Positions 1 through 5,749 of a stretch of DNA of 5,749 nt are shown piece by piece. Location of the stretch: contig JAAXQB010000225.1 in assembly GCA_012329085.1 (NCBI GenBank), positions 1 through 5,749 of the forward strand. Reading direction: 5' to 3'. Below the pieces are notes generated by a model. That model saw only the letters and a list, made by a program, of their open reading frames with translations. It made no database searches and was not told where the DNA came from. Origin of the DNA: Methanosarcinales archaeon. Lineage in GTDB: Archaea; Halobacteriota; Methanosarcinia; Methanosarcinales; Methanosarcinaceae. A program made the translations under genes and the position numbers. Within the stretch, counting starts at the first letter, position 1; each line of letters begins with the position of its first letter.

Positions 1-64
1 AGAAAAGAAAATACTCTGCTGCCATTTTTTCAAATATTTATAAAATAAAGTGCTTCGGATTTCT

Positions 65-72
65 TATCTTTG
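65..72 (+). promoter_or_regulatory. Candidate Bacteroidota -7 promoter element
   Basis: TATCTTTG matches the Bacteroidota sigma-ABfr -7 consensus TAnnTTTG exactly. No TTG or TTTG is seen at the expected -33 spacing upstream, where the sequence is A/T-rich. If used, it would start a transcript near position 79 with a leader of about 140 bases that includes the inverted repeat at 167-189. A weaker alternative is TATGTTTT at 171-178, with TTG at 144-146; that spacing of 24 is longer than usual. Confidence 0.35.
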
Positions 73-166
73 TGAGTCTATCACTTAGCCCCTACGAATA
101 GAATAAACAATCATTTCCTTCTTATCCCAAATCTTACCTTTTCTTGTTTCATAAAACCGAAATCTA

Positions 167-189
167 AGTTTATGTTTTAAACATAAACT
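167..189. repeat. Perfect 11-1-11 inverted repeat upstream of the esterase gene
   Basis: AGTTTATGTTT (167-177), one central T, then AAACATAAACT (179-189), which is its exact reverse complement. It ends 31 bases before the ATG at 221. The symmetry and position fit an operator for a dimeric regulator. If transcribed from a promoter further upstream, it could also form a hairpin in the mRNA leader. It is A/T-rich and has no U-tract suggesting a terminator. The structure is certain; the regulatory role is inferred from position only. Confidence 0.7.
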
Positions 190-220
190 CATCTAATTTT
201 TTTAAAAATCAACAGATCTC

Positions 221-3200
221 ATGCAAACACCATATTCCTATTTAAAGACATTTGTCTTTTCTAAAACGATGACTACCCTCCTATTTTTATTTACAACATT
301 TGTAAGTTTTAGCCAAATTTATGTAACACCAGATAAAGAGAATGGAACTTACGAAGTTGGCGAAGCCATGACCTTTAATGTTACCGCCAATTCTGCGGGT
401 CAGGTCAGTTGGTTACTCAAATATGATAACTTTGCGCCCACCATTTCAAGTGGAACAATGACTATTTTCCCCAACCAAACTAAAACTATTTCATATACAG
501 CTACCGAGCCAGGCGTAGTCCTTTGCGAAGTAACCAAAGGAAATAATAAAGATATTGCTTCGGCAGCATTTTCGCCTTTTGATATTCAGCCTATGCAAGA
601 AGAGCCGAGTGATTTTGATGCTTTTTGGAATGGACAAAAGGCAGCACTTGCGGCCGTCCCTATCAATGCAAATATTACTTTTCATCAAAGCAATACCTAT
701 TCTACTACCTACTTGGTGACATTGAATAATGTAGATAACCGAAAAGTTTATGGATACCTTGTTGTGCCTAATGGAAGTGGTCCTTTTCCAGTAGTTTTGG
801 ATTTGCCGCCCTATGGAGATGTTGCTAACCTTGCCATTCCAGCAGTTAATTTTGCAGAACAGACAGGGGTGATTGTACTTTCTATTACCATACATAATTC
901 ACCTCCTAACGAACCAGCCCCAACTGCATATATCCCTGATAATTTTGCAGATGAAAATGAAAGTTATTATCGTTGGGCGATTTTAGCAGGAATCAGAAGT
1001 CTTGATTATTTGGTTTCCAGAAGTGATTATAATGGGACAGATGTAGCAGTAGTCGGGGTGAGTCAAGGGGCAGGATTGGCAAGCATTATGGCTGGAGTAG
1101 ATAATCGAGTAAAATTATTGGCATTAAGTAATCCAGTACTTTGCCAAAATTCGGGATTGCACTATGACCGAGCAGGAGGGTTTCCAAATTTTGTACACAC
1201 TTCAAGAAATCTTTATGGAACTCCTGCTCATGAAGCAGCTACGGTAAGTGCTACTCGATATTATGATGCGATATTTCATATCAGAAGATACCATGGACCG
1301 ATGTATGCTAACCTAAGTTATGAAGATGAGGTTACCCCTGCGGCTACAGGGTTTGCGATGATGAATCAGTTTGATGGAAAAAGAATCTTATTACATTCTT
1401 TAAATTTAAACCATACTCACCCATTTGAGTATTGGGTAAAACGGCAAGATTTTTTCCGTCGATTTTTCCCAACAACACTTACTACTCACCCTTTCCCTTG
1501 GTCACCCAATGATCAAGGATATTGGATAGAAGCAGGTATTGACCTATCCGTAAATGGAAGTGCAACATTAAGTGCTTCCATCAAAAAGAATGGGGTGGAC
1601 AATCCTAATTTTATTTTGAAATGGAGAAAAGTATCCGGCCCAGGAAATGTATCTTTCACTAATCCGACAGCTTATAATACTTCTGCGAGCTTTAGTGCTA
1701 ACGGAACTTATGTACTTGAGTTTTCGGGAGTGGACGAAACGCAGTTAGCGGGAGATAGAAAATATTTCACACTTTCTGACCGAGTAAATATAACGGTGAC
1801 AAATGGTAATTCTAATAATACTCCTCCGACTGGAACACTTTCGACCTCTTCAAATAATGTAACAATGCCTTTTGTGGTGAGTGCTAATTTTTCAGAAAAT
1901 GTATCGGGTTTTATATTAAGTGACCTTACGATAACAAATGGAACAGCATCCAATCTTACAGGAAATGGGAGTAATTATTCTTTTACGATTACTCCTATTT
2001 CAGATGGATCGGTAACAGTAGTGCTTCCTATTTTTAAAGTTTTAGATAATCAAGGATTGGGAAACTCCTCTCCATCTAATACCTTAACAGTTAATTATTC
2101 CTCTTCAAATACAGGAGGAGGAGATTGTAATAATCCAACCAATATTGCCCTCAATAAAACAGCTACACAACATGGTTCTCAATTTAATGCAGATGCTTCC
2201 CGAGCTGTGGATGGAAATACTGACGGGAATTTTTGGGGAGGAAATTCTACCTCTTTGACTAACTGGGTAAACAATGCTTGGTGGGAAGTTGACTTGGGGG
2301 AAGTTTCCGAAATCAAAGAAATCAAAGTTTGGAACAGGAGTGATTGCTGTCAAAGCATCTTGAGTAATTATCATATTTTGATTTCGGAGGTACCTTTTAC
2401 TTCCGAAAACTTGGATGCAACAATTAATCAAAGTGGCGTTATAGACTTTTTGGAAACAGGAAGCGCAGGACTACCGAGTGTAATTAATATAAATCAAAAT
2501 GGGAGATATGTCAGAATACAATTGGCAGGGCAAGGGTTTTTAGGACTTGCAGAAGTGGAAGTTTTTGGATGTAGTGGAGGAACAGTAACTCCACCGACAG
2601 GTTGTGATACTCCATCTAATATTGCTCCTTCGGGAAGTGCGACACAAAGTAGTGTACAATTTGAAGGAGGTGCTTCAAAAGCAATAGATGGAAATACGAT
2701 AGGTGCTTTTTGGGATGCAAGTCGTCCTGTAAGTTTAACCAATTGGGAAAATAATGCTTGGTGGGAAATTGACTTGGGTGCTATTGCGGATATTGATGAG
2801 GTGAATATTTGGAATCGAGATGATTGCTGTGAGAGTATTTTGAAAAATTATTATGTCTTTGTTTCGGATGTTCCATTTACTTCTACCGATGTAAATTCTA
2901 CAATCAACCAATCAGGAGTTTTTAATGATTTGCAAACTACAGAAGCTGCTCGACCTTCTACTATCGCCATTAATCGAACAGGTCGTTACCTTCGTGTTCA
3001 GTTGCAGGGGCAAGGCTTTTTGGGATTATCAGAAGTTGAAATTATAGGATGCCTTTCTAATAATTTCAATAATAATTCACCAGTATTTTTGACAGCACAG
3101 GCGGCGGATGCTTTGCCATTTCAAGCAATCAAAGGAAATCGAAAAGTCGAGTTAGTTTGGTCAACCAATACCGAATGGGCAAACGATAAGTTTTTTATTG

Positions 3201-3652
3201 AAAAATCTATTGACGGAGAACATTTTGAGAAAATAGTAGAAGTGGAAAGTAGAAGTGATGAAGCTGGAGTTTATTTTTATCAGGAAATGGATAGTCAACC
3301 TTTATCAGGAAAAAATTATTACCGTTTGCATCGAATGATAAAAAATGGTTTGGAAGATTATTCTGACACTATTATTGTAGAATTTGATAATGGAGAAAAA
3401 GACTTTGCTATTTTTCCAAACCCAACAAGCGAAAAAGTATTGGTGAATTTAGAATCTTTTTTAGGAAAAGATATTCAGATTCGGATTCTTGATGCTCGGG
3501 GTTTTTTGGTTTTTGAAAAAAATATAAAAGAAAATAGTATTTCGACTTTACCATTTGAGGTAAAAGCATATCCAAATGGATTGTACTTTATGACTCTGAA
3601 AGTGAACAAGCAAAAGATAGTCACACAGTCTTTTATAATTGCGAAATATTAA
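221..3652 (+). CDS. Secreted multidomain acetyl-xylan-esterase-like hydrolase with tandem F5/8 type C domains and T9SS sorting domain
   Basis: Predicted extracellular carbohydrate deacetylase of the AXE1/cephalosporin-C deacetylase family. Domains in order: signal peptide (about 1-32, hydrophobic 18-30, cleavage probably after SFSQ); Ig-like beta domain (about 33-120); alpha/beta-hydrolase (about 125-420) with the family entry DFDAFW (131-136), nucleophile motif GVSQG with Ser281, probable acid Asp369 (before VTPAATGFAMMN) and probable base His398 or His400; PKD/K319-like domain with WRKVSGPG (about 430-527); Big_12-like Ig domain (about 534-627); two F5/8 type C/F-type-lectin-like repeats (636-784, 795-944); Fn3-like domain (about 966-1056); T9SS type A sorting domain starting DFAIFPNPTS (1061-1143). 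The start at 221 is preferred over ATG 269 because only it supplies positive residues (Lys9, Lys15) before the hydrophobic core. There is no Shine-Dalgarno sequence, as is usual in this phylum. Secretion and polysaccharide binding are inferred; the real substrate (xylan or another acetylated glycan) cannot be read from the sequence. Confidence 0.9.
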   Translation: MQTPYSYLKTFVFSKTMTTLLFLFTTFVSFSQIYVTPDKENGTYEVGEAMTFNVTANSAGQVSWLLKYDNFAPTISSGTMTIFPNQTKTISYTATEPGVVLCEVTKGNNKDIASAAFSPFDIQPMQEEPSDFDAFWNGQKAALAAVPINANITFHQSNTYSTTYLVTLNNVDNRKVYGYLVVPNGSGPFPVVLDLPPYGDVANLAIPAVNFAEQTGVIVLSITIHNSPPNEPAPTAYIPDNFADENESYYRWAILAGIRSLDYLVSRSDYNGTDVAVVGVSQGAGLASIMAGVDNRVKLLALSNPVLCQNSGLHYDRAGGFPNFVHTSRNLYGTPAHEAATVSATRYYDAIFHIRRYHGPMYANLSYEDEVTPAATGFAMMNQFDGKRILLHSLNLNHTHPFEYWVKRQDFFRRFFPTTLTTHPFPWSPNDQGYWIEAGIDLSVNGSATLSASIKKNGVDNPNFILKWRKVSGPGNVSFTNPTAYNTSASFSANGTYVLEFSGVDETQLAGDRKYFTLSDRVNITVTNGNSNNTPPTGTLSTSSNNVTMPFVVSANFSENVSGFILSDLTITNGTASNLTGNGSNYSFTITPISDGSVTVVLPIFKVLDNQGLGNSSPSNTLTVNYSSSNTGGGDCNNPTNIALNKTATQHGSQFNADASRAVDGNTDGNFWGGNSTSLTNWVNNAWWEVDLGEVSEIKEIKVWNRSDCCQSILSNYHILISEVPFTSENLDATINQSGVIDFLETGSAGLPSVININQNGRYVRIQLAGQGFLGLAEVEVFGCSGGTVTPPTGCDTPSNIAPSGSATQSSVQFEGGASKAIDGNTIGAFWDASRPVSLTNWENNAWWEIDLGAIADIDEVNIWNRDDCCESILKNYYVFVSDVPFTSTDVNSTINQSGVFNDLQTTEAARPSTIAINRTGRYLRVQLQGQGFLGLSEVEIIGCLSNNFNNNSPVFLTAQAADALPFQAIKGNRKVELVWSTNTEWANDKFFIEKSIDGEHFEKIVEVESRSDEAGVYFYQEMDSQPLSGKNYYRLHRMIKNGLEDYSDTIIVEFDNGEKDFAIFPNPTSEKVLVNLESFLGKDIQIRILDARGFLVFEKNIKENSISTLPFEVKAYPNGLYFMTLKVNKQKIVTQSFIIAKY
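2126..3052 (+). repeat. Tandemly duplicated F5/8 type C (F-type-lectin-like) domain-coding repeat inside the esterase gene
   Basis: Two in-frame copies, 2126-2572 (residues 636-784) and 2603-3052 (residues 795-944), are joined by a short Gly/Thr/Pro linker. Aligned by eye they share about 86 of 149 residues. Shared landmarks are a Cys at each end (636/784 and 795/944, probably one disulfide per domain), DGNT, NNAWWE-DLG, WNR-DCC, VPFTS, TINQSGV, GRY-R-QL and GQGFLGL-EVE. The adjacent Cys-Cys (709-710, 869-870) is typical of the F-type lectin/fucolectin branch. The copies have diverged at DNA level, so the duplication does not look recent. Confidence 0.85.
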
Positions 3653-3668
3653 TACCGCTGTGTAACAA

Positions 3669-3885
3669 AAGTTAGTTTGATTTTTGTTCTCCCAAGATGC
3701 GAATTTTTCAACGCTGAGACACAGAGGCGCAAAGTACAGGGTAAGCAAGAGAGCGCAGAGAAAATGTTTCACATTTTTTAAGAAGTTCTCTAGTGATTGG
3801 GGAAATGTGAAATATTTTTATACTGTACTCTGCGTCTCAGCGTTGAAAAATTTGCATCTTGGGAGAACAAAAATCAAACTAACTT
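3669..3885. repeat. Long palindromic (MITE/REP-like) intergenic element
   Basis: The left arm 3669-3739 and right arm 3823-3885 are reverse complements at 61 of 63 positions, plus one 8-base insertion (gcgcaaag, 3727-3734) in the left arm. A second nested inverted repeat, 3761-3776 with 3803-3818, matches at 15 of 16, so the whole 217 bases can fold into one long hairpin. The left arm contains the CGCTGAGACACAGAGGCGC type of sequence that recurs as a dispersed non-coding repeat in many bacterial genomes (in one frame it reads NAETQRRK). There is no transposase inside and no convincing ORF. A 5-base CTGTG occurs on both sides (3658-3662, 3890-3894) and could be a target-site duplication, but it does not abut the arms. 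A non-autonomous element is the best inference. Confidence 0.75.
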
Positions 3886-3904
3886 CTATCTGTGGGCAAT
3901 CAAA

Positions 3905-3943
3905 AAAAATGGCGTAATTACTTTTCGTAACTACGCCATTTTT
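3905..3943. terminator. Bidirectional intrinsic terminator between convergent genes
   Basis: AAAAATGGCGTA (3905-3916) pairs with TACGCCATTTTT (3932-3943). The stem continues through an A/C mismatch into TTAC (3918-3921) and GTAA (3927-3930) around a TTTTC loop. An A-run on the left (3902-3909) and a T-run on the right (3939-3943) give a U-tract in either direction. It lies about 30 bases past the stop of the minus-strand peroxidase gene and about 250 bases past the esterase stop, so it can end both transcripts. Confidence 0.85.
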
Positions 3944-3972
3944 ATTCCCCCAAGAAGAAGGTTGATCAACTT

Positions 3973-5316
3973 TTAATCACATCTCAAATCAATTTTTGAT
4001 TGTGAATCATTATTAGGAAAACAATTACCTGAAAGAACATAATCAGGAGCATATCTTTCGAGGTCAGGGTCATGAAGACCATTTTCCAAAAAGGAAACTA
4101 AGTCATCAATATCGCTTTCGCTCATTCCCAATGGTTTGAAAATAGGAGGCAATTGACTTTCAGGAACAGTTGCATTTCCCGGTACTGCATCATTAAAATA
4201 TTTCACAACATCTTTCAAACTCGTCTTGCTACTTCCATGAAAATAAAATGGAGTATCTTTTAAATTATACAATTGAGGTACTTTGAATTTATATAAATCT
4301 TCTTCTTTTCCTGTAAAACCTCCTCGACCCAAATTTCGCTCATCATCAGCAGAAGTATTAAAAACGTTATCATTTTCATACAAATCTTTTACACCCACAG
4401 CATAAAAACTCATTGCATTCAGAGAGGGACCTGTATGACAAACCGCACATTTTGCATCTCCAAAAAATAACATTGCTCCTCTTTTTTCTTGCTCGGTCAA
4501 TGCTTCTTTATCTCCTTTGAGGTATTCTTGAAAAGGAGCTTGATTGGCAAGTAGTGTTCTGAAATAAGCAGCTAATGCAAATGCTGCTGCCTTGGTGGAA
4601 TATCTTTCTTCTTCTGGAAAATCACTAAATGCAGATTCGAAATATGGAGCATACCCCAATTCTGTCATCACCTCTTTATTGATAACCATTCTATGCAAAT
4701 CAAGACTGGCGATATTTTGAGTTTCTAATCCTCCTAATCCCAGCTCATTCAAAATGGTTCTATTTTCTTCATTCCATACATCTTCCGTTCCTTCGTTTAC
4801 CAAGCCTCTTCCAAATTCACCGCTCCACGAAGCGGTAGTCACATAGGCAGCATTTAACAGACTCAAAGGTCTAGTACCTTGAACATCCAACTGTTCAGGA
4901 GTGTATAATTCGTTAGCGAATCGGCCCTCTCCATTTAGTCCAAAGCCCATTCCTCCTTCTGCAATTCCTTGTTTTCGACCTGGTCGAAATCCCGCAGAAG
5001 GAATATGACAACTTGCACAAGAGTAAGTCCCTTTACCTATTTCTTGCATAGGTGAAAGTCCAAGACCTGTTTCAAAAAATAAAAATTTCCCTAAAGCGAC
5101 TTTAACTGGAGTAGTAGGGTTATCTGGAGGGGTAGGAATTGCATTGTAGTCATTACTTTCTGGTAAAATAAAATGATCCAAATTTCCTGTTTCAGAAAAT
5201 TTCTTTATTGCAATTTCTAATTGGCTATCCATTTGGGATGCCAATTGAACTTTGTCATTGCGACAAGCAGATAAGATAAATATAAAAAGGATTGATAGTA
5301 GTAAAAATTTATTCAT
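3973..5316 (-). CDS. Diheme cytochrome c peroxidase/MauG-family lipoprotein
   Basis: Predicted membrane-anchored diheme c-type cytochrome that would reduce peroxide or carry out MauG-like oxidation in the periplasm. Residues 1-18 are a lipoprotein signal with lipobox LSAC, so Cys18 would be acylated. Family landmarks: LGKFLFFE (75-82); first heme site CASCH (100-104); TRPLSLLNAAY (148-158) followed by W164; second heme site CAVCH (290-294); FKVPQLYNLKDTPFYFHG (344-361), the usual block after the second heme; and VVKYFND. At 447 residues it is longer than classic peroxidases of about 330. Extra length lies in the N-terminal tether, between the first heme site and the TRPLSLLN block, and in a C-terminal tail with two more cysteines (432, 446), possibly a disulfide. 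The ATG at 5316 immediately begins the signal peptide. There is no Shine-Dalgarno sequence. The gene is convergent with the esterase and appears to be transcribed alone. True substrate and electron donor are unknown. Confidence 0.9.
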   Translation of the reverse strand: MNKFLLLSILFIFILSACRNDKVQLASQMDSQLEIAIKKFSETGNLDHFILPESNDYNAIPTPPDNPTTPVKVALGKFLFFETGLGLSPMQEIGKGTYSCASCHIPSAGFRPGRKQGIAEGGMGFGLNGEGRFANELYTPEQLDVQGTRPLSLLNAAYVTTASWSGEFGRGLVNEGTEDVWNEENRTILNELGLGGLETQNIASLDLHRMVINKEVMTELGYAPYFESAFSDFPEEERYSTKAAAFALAAYFRTLLANQAPFQEYLKGDKEALTEQEKRGAMLFFGDAKCAVCHTGPSLNAMSFYAVGVKDLYENDNVFNTSADDERNLGRGGFTGKEEDLYKFKVPQLYNLKDTPFYFHGSSKTSLKDVVKYFNDAVPGNATVPESQLPPIFKPLGMSESDIDDLVSFLENGLHDPDLERYAPDYVLSGNCFPNNDSQSKIDLRCD

Positions 5317-5517
5317 TGTTCACGGGAATTAAAAATTCGTTTATATCATGGGAGACCAGTAAGAATATTATAAAATACTCTAATGTAAAGGTCAATATTT
5401 TTAATGAAAGATGCTGACCTGTAAATGTCTAAAACGGGAGGGAATGGACTAAAGCCTAACAAAAGAGAATTTTTTGGTAAGAAAAAACTCCTAATTCAGT
5501 TATTAGATTTAGACTTT

Positions 5518-5548
5518 CAAATATATCGCTATTCTAGTTGAATCACAA
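5518..5548 (-). promoter_or_regulatory. Candidate Bacteroidota promoter for the peroxidase gene
   Basis: On the minus strand, TTG (5548-5546) is followed after 20 bases by TATATTTG (5525-5518). This fits the Bacteroidota pattern of a -33 TTG or TTTG and a -7 TAnnTTTG with about 19-21 bases between them. Transcription would begin near 5512, giving a leader of about 195 bases before the ATG at 5316. Both elements are present with good spacing, but such motifs arise by chance in A/T-rich DNA. Confidence 0.45.
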
Positions 5549-5630
5549 TATACTAAAAACGGTATTTTTGAGATTGGAAAAAAAAGTTATACACTCGTAA
5601 GTTAATTTAGGGTGTATTGCTTTGAATATG

Positions 5631-5638
5631 CAAAAGTA
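5631..5638 (-). promoter_or_regulatory. Second candidate -7 element upstream of the peroxidase gene
   Basis: On the minus strand this reads TACTTTTG followed by CA, a good match to TAnnTTTG. No TTG is seen at the proper distance upstream, where the region merges into the tandem repeat. If used, the leader would be about 310 bases. It is less convincing than the candidate at 5518-5548. Confidence 0.25.
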
Positions 5639-5656
5639 AGAATATATCTTTAAATA

Positions 5657-5749
5657 ATTGAAAATTGACAGTTGAAAATTGACAGTTGAAAATGGATAGT
5701 TGAAAATTGACAGTTGAAAATGGATAGTTGAAAATTGACAGTTGAAAAT
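5657..5749. repeat. 14-bp tandem repeat built from 7-bp half-units, cut by the window end
   Basis: There are six full 14-base units and nine bases of a seventh: 5657-5670, 5671-5684, 5685-5698, 5699-5712, 5713-5726, 5727-5740, 5741-5749. Each starts with GTTGAAA (ATTGAAA in the first) and ends in ATTGACA or ATGGATA. Calling these types A and B, the order is A A B A B A. The half-units are themselves similar (consensus RTTGAMA), so the base period is seven. Seven is not a multiple of three and no ORF crosses the array, so it is intergenic. The array continues past the window. Confidence 0.9.

Larger units (their letters stand above)
5317..5656. other. Non-coding leader region upstream of the peroxidase gene
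   Basis: An A/T-rich stretch with no ORF that looks real on either strand. Reading toward the peroxidase gene it contains two candidate promoters (listed separately) and a leader of roughly 195-310 bases if those are used. A short GAATT-AAA-AATTC inverted repeat (5326-5338) lies just before the start codon. AGGTCA (5389-5394) and TGACCT (5415-5420) form a weak 6-base inverted repeat. A locally G-rich segment (about 5435-5460) stands out but matches no riboswitch or RNA family I recognise. Confidence 0.5.

Noticed and set aside
269..271. Alternative esterase start at ATG 269
   Set aside because: It would give a signal peptide with no positive residue before the hydrophobic core. The start at 221 keeps two lysines there. 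Neither start has a Shine-Dalgarno sequence, so this is a preference and not proof.
491..2742. Several antisense ORFs of 81-134 residues inside the esterase gene
   Set aside because: They are shadows of a well-supported long coding sequence, have no recognisable domains, and have no promoter or spacing that suggests genes.
3623..3663. ACACAG (3623-3628) and CTGTGT (3658-3663) as a terminator for the esterase gene
   Set aside because: It is a six-base stem with a 29-base loop and no U-tract, much weaker than the hairpin at 3905-3943.
3548..3772. 74-residue minus-strand ORF with a hydrophobic start resembling a signal peptide
   Set aside because: It overlaps the esterase C-terminus antisense, and its hydrophobic segment is only the translation of the CGCTGAGACACAGAGGCGC-type repeat.
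3684..3917. 77-residue plus-strand ORF
   Set aside because: It lies almost wholly within the palindromic element and runs into the terminator. The composition reflects the repeat, with no domain or signal.
3961..3970. GTTGATCAAC 10-base palindrome next to the peroxidase stop codon
   Set aside because: It is too short to be significant alone and has no loop or U-tract. The nearby hairpin at 3905-3943 explains termination.
5389..5420. AGGTCA/TGACCT inverted repeat with a 20-base loop
   Set aside because: It has only six paired bases and no extension on either side, so it is expected by chance in a region of this size.
5657..5749. TTGACA hexamers in the tandem repeat as sigma-70 -35 boxes
   Set aside because: They recur only as part of the repeat unit, have no matching -10 at proper distance, and Bacteroidota do not use that consensus.
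5657..5749. CRISPR array
   Set aside because: Units are contiguous 14-mers with no unique spacers, and no cas gene is present.

Overview
The window most likely comes from a low-GC member of the Bacteroidota that uses the type IX secretion system, such as a Cytophagales- or Flavobacteriia-like gliding or marine bacterium. The basis is a C-terminal T9SS type A sorting domain on the large secreted protein, TAnnTTTG-type promoter candidates, the lack of Shine-Dalgarno sequences, and a lipoprotein-type diheme peroxidase. I cannot name the genus.

Layout: positions 1-220 are a non-coding leader with a possible promoter and a perfect 11-1-11 inverted repeat 31 bases before the start codon. Positions 221-3652 (+) encode a 1143-residue secreted, multidomain acetyl-xylan-esterase-like hydrolase. 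It carries a signal peptide, an Ig-like domain, an alpha/beta-hydrolase with GVSQG, a PKD/K319-like domain, a Big_12-like Ig domain, two tandem F5/8-type-C/F-type-lectin-like domains, a Fn3-like linker domain and a T9SS sorting domain. Positions 3653-3972 separate two convergent genes and hold a 217-base palindromic element (3669-3885) followed by a bidirectional intrinsic terminator (3905-3943). Positions 3973-5316 (-) encode a 447-residue diheme cytochrome-c-peroxidase/MauG-family lipoprotein. Positions 5317-5749 are non-coding, with two candidate promoters for the minus-strand gene and a 14-bp (2 x 7) tandem repeat that runs off the window edge.

The two genes converge, so they are not an operon, and nothing in the sequence links them functionally. 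The esterase probably removes acetyl groups from an extracellular or surface-bound polysaccharide, with its lectin-like modules anchoring it to glycans. The peroxidase-like protein is predicted to be a membrane-anchored, heme-bearing envelope protein. I found no clear novel multi-gene system. The points most worth following are the palindromic element, the heptad repeat array, and the paired lectin-like domains, which keep the vicinal cysteines but lack two of the canonical fucose-binding residues.
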